DNA of 64,000 bases from Mycosarcoma maydis (taxonomy: Eukaryota; Basidiomycota; Ustilaginomycetes; Ustilaginales): NCBI RefSeq assembly GCF_000328475.2, contig NC_026481.1, forward strand, positions 495,476-559,475, read 5' to 3'. Positions 52,025-62,319 of the stretch are shown here, piece by piece (the first letter of the stretch is position 1; each line of letters opens with the position of its first letter). The translations under genes were made by a program, and so were the position numbers. The notes under the pieces were generated by a model, which saw only the letters and a list, made by a program, of their open reading frames with translations, had not been told where the DNA came from and searched no databases.

Positions 52025-53557
52025 ATGCACCAACACGCCACCAGTCAAGAGTGTGACCACGGACGATTTGGCATCGGATCGCTCCCGTCCCTCCGAAACG
52101 TCACGATGGTAGCCATCGGATGGCCAGGAAGCTCAGCGAATCATGCTCAGCCCCTTCCCACGCCGACAGAGCAGCAACGGACTCAGTTTGACCGACGTAC
52201 TAGCAATTTGGTCTATCATACGAGTGTGTTTGTCGCCGGGCTTGTTTTGCTGGAAAAGGCCGCCGATGGCTTTGTTCGTCACGTATCGCAGCTCTCTGCT
52301 CAGCTCGGCATCGGTCCAGCCCTCATCGCCGTGCTCACCGCCGGAGCAGAATGGGAAGAGCTCGTGGTCGTTATCGCATCCATCGGTCACGGCGCATACA
52401 ACCTCGCCATAGCAAACATTATCGGCTCCGCCATCTCCAACATTCTTGGCGCATTCTCGCTTGGAATCCTCTTTGCGCCCGCCGCAGTCAAGTTTGACGA
52501 TAGCTCCAAAAAATTTGCCATTATCCAGGCGGGCGTTACCAGTCTTGTGCTCCTGCTCATCGCAGCTGTACAGATTCAGCACGCAGACAATGACGCCAAA
52601 TCGGCCAGCAGACGTCTCTTTGAGAATGTCGTTGGCGTCAGCCTTATCCTCATCTTTGTTCTGTACCTTGTTGGTCTTTCTTGGGCCATCAGTCGTGGCA
52701 TGCTAGTCGCTCCACGCACTTCCGACACTGAATCAAGCTACAGCACTGGTTCGGACGATGCTACAACCGAAGGCGAGACATCCACCATAAACAGCGATGC
52801 CAACGATAGTGCAGCTTCTTCCTACATCGCTCCACAACCTACTCGTGTGGCTGCTGGACGCAGAGGCCAGAACCGCACCGCTACCTCGGCCGCCCTCGAG
52901 CGCACTCCCTTGTTACTGGGCACTGCCACCTCGTCCAATTTGGCGTCTCGGTTGTTCCAACGGCGCCGACGCGCCATCTTTCGCAGCTTGCAGAAACTTC
53001 TCGTAACCTTCCTCCTCCTCTCACTGGCCGGCTACCTCCTATCGCATTCCATCCTCGAGATCGCATCGCTGGTCCACCTTTCAGATACCGTTCTCGGCCT
53101 TACTGTCTTGTCGTTCGCCACCACCCTTCCTGAAAAGTTCCTCAGCATCATGGTCGGTCTCCGCGCGGCTCCGCCTCCGACGAGACCTCCGCTACCTGTT
53201 CGCAGTCCTAGTCTCGCCCGTCGTGCTTCCGTGCACGACCAAGCCGAAGACGACGTGGCCCGGAGCGCAAGCAGTATTCTCATGGCTGGGGCTGCTGGCA
53301 GCAACATCTTCTTGCTCACTTTGTGTCTCGGCGTTTCGCTCATCTTTGACCGCGGCCATGTATCTCGGTCGACACTGCAGAATCCGCATCGATTTGCGGC
53401 CAGCACCGTTCAGTGGCAGGAGCTGGCCCTACTCGAGACAGCGTCGCTTGCTTTGGTCCTCGTTGCGTTTACCGACGGCCAGCGGTGGCAAGGCGTCGTC
53501 CTACTCGGTGGCTACATAGCTTTTTTAGTCGCAGAATTCACAATTCTGAAACGCTGA
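52025..53557 (+). CDS. Cation/Ca2+ exchanger family membrane protein
   Basis: 510 aa if started at the ATG at 52025, 483 aa from the ATG at 52106 (context ACGATGG), which I favour because the first ATG sits at the end of a heptamer array. Two Na_Ca_ex modules are seen: alpha-1 at about residues 100-150 ('GAEWEELVVVIASIGHG', 'NIIGSAISNILGAFSLGILF') and alpha-2 at about 355-440 ('TVLSFATTLPEKFLSIMVG', 'AGAAGSNIFLLTLCLGVSL'), with paired acidic residues and GS(A/N)xxN motifs typical of CaCA antiporters. A Ser/Thr/acidic cytosolic loop (about 225-310) separates them. About ten membrane helices. Substrate and membrane are unknown; Ca2+/H+ or Ca2+/Na+ exchange at vacuole or ER is inferred. Confidence 0.85.
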   Translation: MHQHATSQECDHGRFGIGSLPSLRNVTMVAIGWPGSSANHAQPLPTPTEQQRTQFDRRTSNLVYHTSVFVAGLVLLEKAADGFVRHVSQLSAQLGIGPALIAVLTAGAEWEELVVVIASIGHGAYNLAIANIIGSAISNILGAFSLGILFAPAAVKFDDSSKKFAIIQAGVTSLVLLLIAAVQIQHADNDAKSASRRLFENVVGVSLILIFVLYLVGLSWAISRGMLVAPRTSDTESSYSTGSDDATTEGETSTINSDANDSAASSYIAPQPTRVAAGRRGQNRTATSAALERTPLLLGTATSSNLASRLFQRRRRAIFRSLQKLLVTFLLLSLAGYLLSHSILEIASLVHLSDTVLGLTVLSFATTLPEKFLSIMVGLRAAPPPTRPPLPVRSPSLARRASVHDQAEDDVARSASSILMAGAAGSNIFLLTLCLGVSLIFDRGHVSRSTLQNPHRFAASTVQWQELALLETASLALVLVAFTDGQRWQGVVLLGGYIAFLVAEFTILKR

Positions 53558-53719
53558 TCTCAGAAGCACTCGCGACTCACGACCGTATTTCATAGTTAAT
53601 TTGGCACTTTCAGGGAACATGTATCATCTCAAACGCCTTGATTGTACGCATAGCTTTGCTATCACTGCCATCACGTGTGTTCGCGTGGTTTCATCCTCTA
53701 TGACCGACTTTGGACGCCT

Positions 53720-54922
53720 TCAACTGCTGATCACGCCGCTTGCTTCGTTTGGCCGAATCGTGACTCCAGAAGTGAGCAAACTCTGCAAGACAACATCCTT
53801 GTGTTGGCGGCCGTTTGACAGCAAGTGTGCTACTTTCGACAAGACTTCAGACGAACCTAACTCGATCTTTGCCGATTCGGGTAGGATGCCGTCAGCTCTG
53901 GTTGGCCCACGATTCAGGACCATGACGGGCTTGTTCTGTTCCACTGCTTGCTTGACCAGCCGAAACGCCGAGTAAGTGGCAAGACTCGTGCCGATCAACA
54001 GCATAGCGTTGGCGTTCTCGACCATCTCGTACGAATGATCTCGCAGCTTGTCCGGCACAGATTCTCCAAAGAAGATGACCGCCGGTTTCAACACTCCGCC
54101 GCAGTTGGGGCAAGCTGGGTAGTTGAACGTGCTGTAATCGACGTTGTGCAGTTCCACGTCGCCGTCGGGATTGGTTTTCGGAGACTTGCCCGTCTCGGCC
54201 ATCTCGCGCTGTAGTTGAGCCCATGCTGGATTGAGTCGCGTCAATTCGTCTTGGAACACTGCGCGCGATCCTCGAAACGAGCACCCTGCTGGGTATGCTG
54301 ACCCGGATGGTGTGTTTTCCTCGCGAAGTGTCACGGCTCTTGGTCCTCTCAGATACCAAGTTGACGTGAGCGCATCGTAGAACTCGGGATTGATTGGGCC
54401 TTTGTGCTCGTCTTTACGGTAGCCTTCTGGACTCGATACGCATACTACATGCTTGAGCGTCCCGTGCAATTCCAATATTGTACTTGCCGCAAGCGATGCT
54501 GAAGGTGTTGCTGCATGGTGAAGATTGTCGACGTTCTGTGTGATGTATTCGGGAACGTACCCTAAACGCTGTATTGCTGCAATACTGTAATGCCCTTTGT
54601 TGGCTTGAGCAACACGCACTGTGGGGAAGCCAAGGAACGACCTTGAGAAGTATCGTTGCCGCGCCAGATGTCCTTTGTCGGAAGCGTCGACAAACTCGTG
54701 GTAGAAGATCGGCCTATAATGTTTATGAATCGTATAATGGCCATTCTCCCCTCGATACGGTGCTATACCAGAGTCGACAGAGATACCTGCTCCCGTCATG
54801 ATCAGCGCCTTGCCTTTGGCGGCCGACACAAATTCGGCTACAAGGTTTGATGCATGGTCAACGCTATGTTGAACCAGCTTCCTAGCCGCCTGTTCCGGGA
54901 TAGACGGTATTGATATCCTCAT
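53720..54922 (-). CDS. Class II (SIRT4-like) sirtuin with altered zinc site
   Basis: 400 aa from the ATG at 54922; the frame extends upstream only from a GTG. NAD-binding 'IMTGAGISVDSGIAPYRGENG', 'TQNVDNLHH', catalytic His in 'LELHGTLKH', 'IFFGESVP', 'LLIGTSLATYSAF' and 'VMVLNRGPTR' are present. The second zinc pair ('CPNCGG') is intact, but the first is C-V-S-S and the next Cys comes 53 residues later ('GCSFRGSRAVFQ'), after a roughly 50-residue insert. The usual Asp of the GI(x)D(F/Y)R motif is Pro here. SIRT4-type enzymes are NAD-dependent deacylases, mostly mitochondrial; the N-terminus 'MRISIPSIPEQAARKLVQ' could be a weak presequence. An unspliced intron is an alternative explanation of the insert. 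Confidence 0.87.
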   Translation of the reverse strand: MRISIPSIPEQAARKLVQHSVDHASNLVAEFVSAAKGKALIMTGAGISVDSGIAPYRGENGHYTIHKHYRPIFYHEFVDASDKGHLARQRYFSRSFLGFPTVRVAQANKGHYSIAAIQRLGYVPEYITQNVDNLHHAATPSASLAASTILELHGTLKHVVCVSSPEGYRKDEHKGPINPEFYDALTSTWYLRGPRAVTLREENTPSGSAYPAGCSFRGSRAVFQDELTRLNPAWAQLQREMAETGKSPKTNPDGDVELHNVDYSTFNYPACPNCGGVLKPAVIFFGESVPDKLRDHSYEMVENANAMLLIGTSLATYSAFRLVKQAVEQNKPVMVLNRGPTRADGILPESAKIELGSSEVLSKVAHLLSNGRQHKDVVLQSLLTSGVTIRPNEASGVISS

Positions 54923-55443
54923 ACTGAACGCCCCAAGCGCACAGCTAGCCAAGTGCACTCTTGCTGCAGGTCAAGCCGTAGTCTGACAGGAGGATCCGCT
55001 ATCCTCTGGCAGATAGCACCAAGCCTCGAATAAGTTGGGAGTGGAGCATGCGACGCCGCCGAGATCACAAACCAAAGTCACAAATATGAAACACGAATGA
55101 AACTTGTCAATTACGTTACGTACCGCTGCACGTGGCAGGATCCTGGCTTGCGCCTCCACTTCAGGGCAGTTTTTTTTGTCGTGCAGGGCCAAGAGGAACG
55201 ACATCACTCATTATTCGTGATTATCTCAACGGATGTGCGGACAGCACCAAAGTGAGCGAGGACGGTGGTATTACAATAACTAAAAGTACATAAAAACGAG
55301 GCCAACACCAGGGGACCAGACATCGGAACAAGGAGCCGCTCTGTGCGATCTTGGCAGAAGATGGAGAGCAGAACGGAAAGCCTCAGACTAGAAATGTCTG
55401 TTTGCACCAACCTGAAGTCGCATACCCACCCGAACACACACAT
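54923..55443. other. Spacer between sirtuin and ESA1
   Basis: 520 bp containing the sirtuin promoter and ESA1 3' end. Apart from one ATTCGTGATT word at about 55208, little structure and no gene. Confidence 0.6.
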
Positions 55444-57141
55444 CTACCAGCCGAAATTGAGCTGGGAGCGATGCCAATTCTTGGCGGTCCAGTGCAGCTT
55501 CTGTGGATTGATGCGTTTTCTAGGACGCTTGGCCGTATATTTTGAGATAATCAAGTCACTCAAGACAATCATGTGCTTGCCTTGGTACTGCTTAAGCATG
55601 TTGAGTGCCATGCAGGTATGTAGGATGTCGGCGTGGGTGAAAGCCGTCTTTTGGGCAATTTCCTCAATGCTGATCTCGTCTTCGGTCTTGAGCAACAATT
55701 CGACAATGATCTCGGCCCAGTAGGCACGGTAGCTGAGTAGACCCAGATCGGAGAGCGGTTTTTCGGGACTGCCGAGCTTGCCTTCGATCTTAGTGAGCTC
55801 GTACGAGAATTCAATGAGCAGCTTACCGTAGCCGGCTCGCTGGTGCTGAGGCAATGTCAAGATACAGGCAACGTTGTAGTTTTCGGCCGAATCCTTCTCT
55901 TTGGAAAAGTAGCCGAGCAGGTGGCAACCGAGGTCATCGCGCTTGACCATGCAGTAGTACAGGAAAGGATCGACGTCGTAGTAGAGCGTCTTGTGGTCGA
56001 GAAAGCACTTGCTCAGCAAGCACAAATTTCGACACCACGTCCTTTGAAGTCGGCCGTCGATCTCGAAGAAGGAAATGTCTTCGTGGCGGTAGATCTCGTT
56101 GCCCGGCGGATGCAAGAGCGTACACTTGCTTCGATGACGTTTGAGAGTAAAGGGCGAAGGAAAATACGATAAACACATCTCGCAGATGTACAAGGTATCA
56201 ATGTGGGCGTATTCGAGCGGATAAGGACTAAAGTACCACGTCTCTACCTCGGATTTGCCCATCTGGATCTTGTTGAGATTCTTGACTCTTGCCACTTCGG
56301 AGACCGATTGCGTCATTGAGCCCGACGTTCGCAATTTTTCGATCTCTTGCTTCTTGCTAAACGTCTCTTGACCTTGATTGGCGTTGAGCGATGCAGTGAG
56401 GCCGCCATTGCTCTCGGTAGCAACATCGTCCTTCTCCTGCTGGTCATTGCCGCCAAGCATCTCCATGGCAACCACGGCGCCATTTTCATCGTCTTCGCCA
56501 TCCGCATCCGCATCAATAGAGTCGGCGCGAATGCTTTGCGCTGTGGAGGTGTCCCCAGAATCGGCTTTGCGCTTCTGTGGTGTTTCGAGACCACTTTCCC
56601 CCTGAACGTTCTTGGCAGCCTGTGCGGCGGCCTTCTTGAGCAGGTTGCTCGCACCAGCGCCGCGATAGCCCTTGCCAGTGGGTGTGAGCGGTGTCGAGGG
56701 AGTTGTCGCACCGCTGCCTGCACGAATCACCTTTCGCTTGGTCTTATCACTAGTGACTTCCTTCTTTGGCCACTCGAGCTCGCGTGAGGTGATGAGACGT
56801 GTACCACTGACCCATTCGTCGAGACGCTTATTGAATTCGCAGTAGTGAACATAGTACTCGAGCGTTTCTTCCAGAGTGGGCGCTGGCTTGTCTGCCAGCT
56901 CCGCCTGCTGCTTCTTAGTAAGGCGAGGCTTGGGTTTTTCGCGAATCGACAGAATCTCGGCCTTCCTCTCCTCCATCTCGCCTGTGACCACGTCGGGCTT
57001 CTGCACGAATGCCTTGCATCCTACAACGACGTCTTCCAATCCGTACGTACCTCCGGGACTGATTTGGGGGCCTTCGTCCGGGCCAGGCGTTCCTGAGCCG
57101 CCCGGCGTGCCGCTTGTCGACTTCTGTGTTCGAGGTGCCAT
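55444..57141 (-). CDS. ESA1: MYST histone acetyltransferase Esa1 (Tip60/KAT5 type)
   Basis: 565 aa from the ATG at 57141 (ATCATGG); the frame extends upstream only from a GTG. An N-terminal chromo-barrel/tudor-knot (about residues 30-125; 'VVVGCKAFVQKPD', 'YYVHYCEFNKRLDEWV') is followed by a variable linker with a basic NLS-like patch ('DKTKRKVIR') and the MYST catalytic domain (about 284-500): C2HC zinc finger 'CEMCLSYFPSPFTLKRHRSKC', autoacetylated Lys in 'LCLLSKCFLDHKT', catalytic Cys in 'NVACILTLP', acetyl-CoA loop 'QHQRAGYGKLLIEFSYEL' and catalytic Glu in 'GSPEKPLSDLG'. It is the NuA4 subunit that acetylates histone H4. All key residues are present. Confidence 0.96.
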   Translation of the reverse strand: MAPRTQKSTSGTPGGSGTPGPDEGPQISPGGTYGLEDVVVGCKAFVQKPDVVTGEMEERKAEILSIREKPKPRLTKKQQAELADKPAPTLEETLEYYVHYCEFNKRLDEWVSGTRLITSRELEWPKKEVTSDKTKRKVIRAGSGATTPSTPLTPTGKGYRGAGASNLLKKAAAQAAKNVQGESGLETPQKRKADSGDTSTAQSIRADSIDADADGEDDENGAVVAMEMLGGNDQQEKDDVATESNGGLTASLNANQGQETFSKKQEIEKLRTSGSMTQSVSEVARVKNLNKIQMGKSEVETWYFSPYPLEYAHIDTLYICEMCLSYFPSPFTLKRHRSKCTLLHPPGNEIYRHEDISFFEIDGRLQRTWCRNLCLLSKCFLDHKTLYYDVDPFLYYCMVKRDDLGCHLLGYFSKEKDSAENYNVACILTLPQHQRAGYGKLLIEFSYELTKIEGKLGSPEKPLSDLGLLSYRAYWAEIIVELLLKTEDEISIEEIAQKTAFTHADILHTCMALNMLKQYQGKHMIVLSDLIISKYTAKRPRKRINPQKLHWTAKNWHRSQLNFGW

Positions 57142-57783
57142 GATGGCGCGCACTTTTCAACGTGTGCGGCGCGTGGTAGAACTAAAGCTGCAAGTCGTGC
57201 GAAATGCGAGTGAATTTGTCGATAGCCGGTTGCGGCCCACCAACGGGGCAGCCAGACTATATGAGCACGGTCTGAGCTGCAGTGCGGCGCGTTCGTCTCG
57301 ATGGATGCGTTGATGTTGCGATGCCGTTGCTGGATGGATGGAAGTAGCGGCGGGTGCTTGCTGCGCCTTTTCGTCTCTGAACGCTCAGTCACGATTCACA
57401 GGTTCTTTTGCCTCTCGCGCGTAAAATTCGAAATCAAGTGTGACGATCGGGAATATCGGGATCACAGGAAGAAAGAAATCGGATCAGTTCAAAAGCTGAG
57501 CTTGAAAATGCACCTTCCCTCGTGCCTGTTCTACTTGCCTCAACACCATCAGCTACCATCGATCAGCTTTCCCTTGTCTACCTGAATTTGCCCACCTCGT
57601 TCTTTCCGACTCGAATCTGCTACACCACTCTGCAGAACACGGTAGAGCTCGACAACAGCATTCTTCAGCCGTCGGCCGTCTCTAACTTTCGCGACAGGCA
57701 GGTGCTCGTCGTGGTGTAATCTCTCCTCTGCAGAGCCTTCGACTGCTCAGCACGCTCTCCGTTAATCAGGATATTGAGGCAGA
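57142..57783. promoter_or_regulatory. Divergent promoter region ESA1 / SF3B1
   Basis: 642 bp between two divergent start codons of essential nuclear genes. One TCACGATTCAC heptamer pair occurs at about 57390-57400. The right part is pyrimidine-rich. The promoter role follows from orientation only. Confidence 0.55.
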
Positions 57784-60700
57784 ATGACGGAAGAGGTGGA
57801 CGAAATCCGTAGGCTGCAAGAGGCTCGCAGCGCCAGTGCGCTCAAGAACACGCTTGCAGTGGGCAAGCTCGGCATCTACGACCAGGACATTTACGGATCA
57901 GGCAAGCGCAGCAGCGACTATGTTCGGGAGCTACCGATGGACATGGGCAATACCGATAGCGGATCTGACAATGACGATGACACATCCAGTGGAAGAAGGT
58001 CCAATCCACTCGATGTATACTCAGCCCCACACCATCTCTTGCACGAATTTGTAGACGAGGATCACGATCCACTGAAAGCCCGAGCTGAGTCAAGGCAGAT
58101 CGCTGCACGTCAGAGCGACTATCACCTCCGAAGATTCAACCGAGAGCTTGGCGATGGAAAGGCGGTAGATGCCTTTGCTGAAGATGACCAAGCCAACGGA
58201 GGCGATGATCAAGAGAGTTACAAGGACCGCATGAGGAGGGCAGCACTAGAACGAGAGACGAGGCAAGTAACGCGCCTGATCGAAATCAAGGAGAAGGAGG
58301 CGAAGGAAAAGGAAGCAGAAAGGTCACAGGAGACGGATGAATGGGATGTAAAGCCTTCTCCTTCGACAGCCAAGCCGGAAGGTGACCGCACACCTAAACA
58401 GAAACGAAAAAGAAGATGGGATGTTGCAGCTCCTGCAGAGACTTCGGAAGCTGACACAGAGACCAAAGGACAAACTTCACAAGCGTCTTCCTCCGAGCAA
58501 GCGCCGCGCAAAAGACGATCACGATGGGACGAGGCTCCCGTCGAGGCCAATGACACTGCCAGCATCTTAACACCAGAGGCAGCCAACCCTATAGCTAAGC
58601 GATCTCGCTGGGATCAGGCGCCCATCGAGGAAGATGGGAGCAATGGCATCGGTAAAGTACAGTCGTCGTCGTCCAGCATAAGTCATGCAGTCTCGATCGC
58701 TGTCGATCCTCGCAACCGATACATGTCTGACGAGGAGCTAGACTCCATCCTCCCCTCTGAGGGCTATAAGGTGGTTCAACCACCGCCCGACTACGCCCCT
58801 ACACGCACGCCAGCTGCCAATCTCATCACGGTTCCGTCGCTGGAGACCGGTGGGTTCATGATGCAGGACGAGGGTGCTACTCGTGCTGTGCTTGAAGAGA
58901 TGATTCCCGAGCTTCCCACCGACATTCCCGGCGTCGGTCAGCTGGCCTTCTTCAAGACTGAGGATCAAGCCTTCTTCAAGAAGATCCTCAATGAACAAGA
59001 TGAGACGAAGCTCAGCCTGGACGAGCAAAAGGAGCGCAAGATCATGCGCTTATTGCTCAAGATCAAGAACGGCACGCCTGCAACTCGAAAGACAGCGCTT
59101 CGTCAAATCACCGATCGTGCTCGCGACTTTGGACCCGGACCTCTTTTTGACAAGATCCTTCCGCTGTTGATGGAGCGCACTCTTGAGGATCAAGAGCGTC
59201 ACTTGCTGGTCAAAGTCATCGATCGTATTTTGTACAAACTCGACGACCTGGTGCGCCCATATGTAGGACGCATCCTTGTCGTCATCGAGCCGCTTCTTAT
59301 CGACGAAGACTACTATGCAAGAGTCGAAGGTCGCGAAATCATCAGCAACCTCTCAAAGGCAGCCGGACTGGCTCACATGATCAGCACCATGCGTCCTGAC
59401 ATCGATCATGTCGACGAGTACGTGCGCAACACCACAGCACGAGCCTTCTCAGTCGTTGCATCCGCACTTGGTATTCCTGCTCTGCTGCCCTTCCTCAAAG
59501 CCGTATGTCGATCAAAGAAGAGTTGGCAAGCTCGACACACAGGCATTCGCATCGTGCAGCAGATCGCCATCATGATGGGATGCGCCATCCTGCCGCACCT
59601 CAAGAGCCTCGTCGATTGCGTCGAGAAGGGACTTGAGGACGAGCAACAAAAGGTTAAGACAATGACCGCTCTTTCATTGGCCGCGCTTGCCGAGGCAGCT
59701 GCACCGTACGGCATCGAAAGCTTCGAAAACGTTCTCAAGCCGCTTTGGATTGGAATTCGACAGCACCGTGGCAAGGGTCTTGCCGCATTCCTCAAGGCCA
59801 TCGGCTTCATCATCCCGCTTATGGACTCGGATAGCACGCTCTACTTTGTCAAGGAAGTGACGCCTACCCTCATCCGAGAGTTCCAGAGTGCAGACGAAGA
59901 GATGAAAAAGATCGTTCTTAAGGTGGTCAAGCAGTGCGCGGCTACAGACGGCGTCACCGGAGCATTCTTGCGCGATGAAATGCTTCCGGAGTACTTTAAG
60001 AATTTCTGGGTGCGCAGATTGGCGCTCGACCGCCGAAACTACAAGCAGGTAGTAGAGACCACTGTTGAACTAGCCAACAAGGTTGGTGTCGCCGAGGTTG
60101 TATCTCGCATCGTTAACGAGCTCAAGGACGAGAGCGAGCCGTTCCGCAAGATGGTAATGGAGACGATTCAACAAGTTGTTTCCAATTTGGGCGCCGCCGA
60201 TATTGACGAACGTCTCGAGGTTCAGCTCATCGACGGCCTCATCTACGCTTTCCAGGAACAGACCGTCGAAGATCATGTGATGCTTGAAGGCGTAGGCACC
60301 GTCGTCAACGCACTCGGCATGCGGGTCAAGCCATATCTCACGCAAATCGTCTCGACCATCCTTTGGCGTCTCAACAATAAGAACGCTAAAACGCGCCAGC
60401 AAGCGGCAGACCTGACTACAAAGCTGGCGCTCGTCATAAAACAGTGCGGCGAAGAAGCTCTCCTCGCAAAACTCGGTGTCGTCCTGTTTGAGCAGCTTGG
60501 CGAAGAGTTTCCCGAGGCCCTCGCGTCAATCATCAGTGCCGAGACAGCTATTGCCAACGTAGTTGGCATGGCGCAGATGAATCCGCCAATCAAGGACTTG
60601 CTGCCTCGCATGACTCCCATCTTACGCAACCGACATGAAAAGGTGCAGGAGGCCAGCATCAACCTCATTGGCAGGATCGCAGACAAAGGTGCCGACTCGG

Positions 60701-61473
60701 TCAATCCACGCGAGTGGATGCGCATCTGTTTTGAGCTGCTAGACCTGCTCAAGGCACACAAGAAAGCCATCCGTAGAGCGGCAGTCAACAGCTTTGGATA
60801 TATTGCGCGGGCCATCGGGCCTTCAGATGTTCTGCAAGTGCTCTTGACTAATCTGCGAGTCCAGGAGCGACAATCGCGTGTATGCTCGACCGTCGCAATC
60901 GCCATCGTGGCCGAGACATGCGGTCCATTCACCACGATCCCCGCCATCCTCAACGAATACCGCACTCCAGAACTCAACGTTCGTAACGGGTGCCTCAAGG
61001 CGCTCAGCTGGGTGTTCGAGTACATTGGTGAAATGAGCAAGGACTACGTATACTCGGTGATTAGCTGCCTCGATGACGCACTGACGGATCGTGATCACGT
61101 TCATCGACAGACAGCAGCCAGCATCGTCCATCATCTGGCGCTCGGTACGTTTGGACTCGGTCATGAAGAAAGCATGCAGCATCTGCTCAACCTCATATGG
61201 CCCAATATTTTTGAGACGAGCCCACACGTGCTTGGCTCGGTGATGGCGGCGATCGAGAGTCTCGAAGTAGCCCTAGGACCTGGCGTGCTCCTCAATCACA
61301 CACTGCAAGGACTCTTTCATCCAGCGCGGAAGGTGCGAGAGATCTATGTTCGCTTGTACAACTCGACCTATCTCCGCTCTCAGGACGCCATGGTGGCATA
61401 TTATCCCGACTTTTCAGAGTTCTCGGATGAGCGAAACGATTTTCGAAGACACGAACTCTATACTTTGTTGTGA
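57784..61473 (+). CDS. HSH155: U2 snRNP splicing factor SF3B1 (Hsh155/Prp10)
   Basis: 1,229 aa, single exon. A disordered N-terminus carries three RWD-type U2AF ligand motifs with Trp212, Trp248 and Trp276 ('KRRWDVAAP', 'RSRWDEAP', 'RSRWDQAP'), fewer than in the longer human protein. A p14-contact region ('[11 protein letters not shown]') and about 20 HEAT repeats (about residues 400-1229) follow, highly similar to the human sequence as I recall it. It clamps the branch-point/U2 duplex in the spliceosome. The residue matching human Lys700 is kept (Lys623 in 'DEQQKVKT'), but that matching human Lys666 is Arg589 ('[10 protein letters not shown]'). Introns in this window have clear branch sites (for example TGCTGAC). 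Confidence 0.97.
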   Translation: MTEEVDEIRRLQEARSASALKNTLAVGKLGIYDQDIYGSGKRSSDYVRELPMDMGNTDSGSDNDDDTSSGRRSNPLDVYSAPHHLLHEFVDEDHDPLKARAESRQIAARQSDYHLRRFNRELGDGKAVDAFAEDDQANGGDDQESYKDRMRRAALERETRQVTRLIEIKEKEAKEKEAERSQETDEWDVKPSPSTAKPEGDRTPKQKRKRRWDVAAPAETSEADTETKGQTSQASSSEQAPRKRRSRWDEAPVEANDTASILTPEAANPIAKRSRWDQAPIEEDGSNGIGKVQSSSSSISHAVSIAVDPRNRYMSDEELDSILPSEGYKVVQPPPDYAPTRTPAANLITVPSLETGGFMMQDEGATRAVLEEMIPELPTDIPGVGQLAFFKTEDQAFFKKILNEQDETKLSLDEQKERKIMRLLLKIKNGTPATRKTALRQITDRARDFGPGPLFDKILPLLMERTLEDQERHLLVKVIDRILYKLDDLVRPYVGRILVVIEPLLIDEDYYARVEGREIISNLSKAAGLAHMISTMRPDIDHVDEYVRNTTARAFSVVASALGIPALLPFLKAVCRSKKSWQARHTGIRIVQQIAIMMGCAILPHLKSLVDCVEKGLEDEQQKVKTMTALSLAALAEAAAPYGIESFENVLKPLWIGIRQHRGKGLAAFLKAIGFIIPLMDSDSTLYFVKEVTPTLIREFQSADEEMKKIVLKVVKQCAATDGVTGAFLRDEMLPEYFKNFWVRRLALDRRNYKQVVETTVELANKVGVAEVVSRIVNELKDESEPFRKMVMETIQQVVSNLGAADIDERLEVQLIDGLIYAFQEQTVEDHVMLEGVGTVVNALGMRVKPYLTQIVSTILWRLNNKNAKTRQQAADLTTKLALVIKQCGEEALLAKLGVVLFEQLGEEFPEALASIISAETAIANVVGMAQMNPPIKDLLPRMTPILRNRHEKVQEASINLIGRIADKGADSVNPREWMRICFELLDLLKAHKKAIRRAAVNSFGYIARAIGPSDVLQVLLTNLRVQERQSRVCSTVAIAIVAETCGPFTTIPAILNEYRTPELNVRNGCLKALSWVFEYIGEMSKDYVYSVISCLDDALTDRDHVHRQTAASIVHHLALGTFGLGHEESMQHLLNLIWPNIFETSPHVLGSVMAAIESLEVALGPGVLLNHTLQGLFHPARKVREIYVRLYNSTYLRSQDAMVAYYPDFSEFSDERNDFRRHELYTLL

Positions 61474-62319
61474 GCTCTATCTCGCTGCTTCGCCAGCAAG
61501 ATTGTAGGCTCGCTGATCCCGAGGTTGCAGTGGATTTGTGTCTACAATTTTCATTGCCAACGAAATACCACTGTAACCCTGTCGTCAGACGTGTTCGCCT
61601 GTTCTTCGATACGGTGTTCGATGGAATAATAGACGACTGGAGCCAAGATTGGCTGAATGTGGGACTGGCCACAGACTGCCAAACAAAAGGATTCGACATT
61701 CAAAGCTGGACATGACTTACTTATGAGATTAGGAAAGCTTTCAATACCCTAGATATGCGACGCAAAGCCACGGTCAAAAGGGTGTTTGATCGCGATTGCA
61801 GTGACTCAGAGTGATCAAGGCTTGACTCCCACGATTTCAGAGGCCTTTGCGAGCTGATTACCAGCAGGTGCGAAAGGTAGCAGGAAACAGGGAACGATTG
61901 TGAGCCTTGAATCTCTAGAATTGCACCCTCACATTCTTGACTGTCCATTTGACAGAGGACGTCTCGAGGAACTACTACTAGATCCTCCTTGCTTGCGTCT
62001 TTGGTGATGATGTTTCAATTGGGACTCTTCGCCTCAGTGTCGTCATTGCTCACTTCGAGCGCGGTTCCAGACGGCCTCTGGCTTTCCCAAGCCCAGGCAG
62101 CGTCAAAATGAGGCTCCAAAAGTCGGAGCGCACGGCGCCCGATCCACCGCGACATCAACTCGACCTCTTCTCGCTTCGACTACTCCTCACACGCATACAG
62201 TCAGGTTCTGGCTCAGACATTTATCTTCATTGCCGTCACTGTTTAACAAACTTCACTTACATAGTCGTAATTGCTATCCGTTCCCTCGCTCAGCCAGTTT
62301 CCTCAACAGACTAAGAGTA
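61474..62319. other. Spacer between SF3B1 and a degenerate retrotransposon
   Basis: About 850 bp without a gene. Its right part may include an LTR or primer-binding region of the element that starts near 62320, but no LTR pair can be seen inside the window. Confidence 0.5.

Noticed and set aside
61474..62319. LTR of the copia remnant
   Set aside because: No second copy lies within the window to pair with, so its edges cannot be defined.
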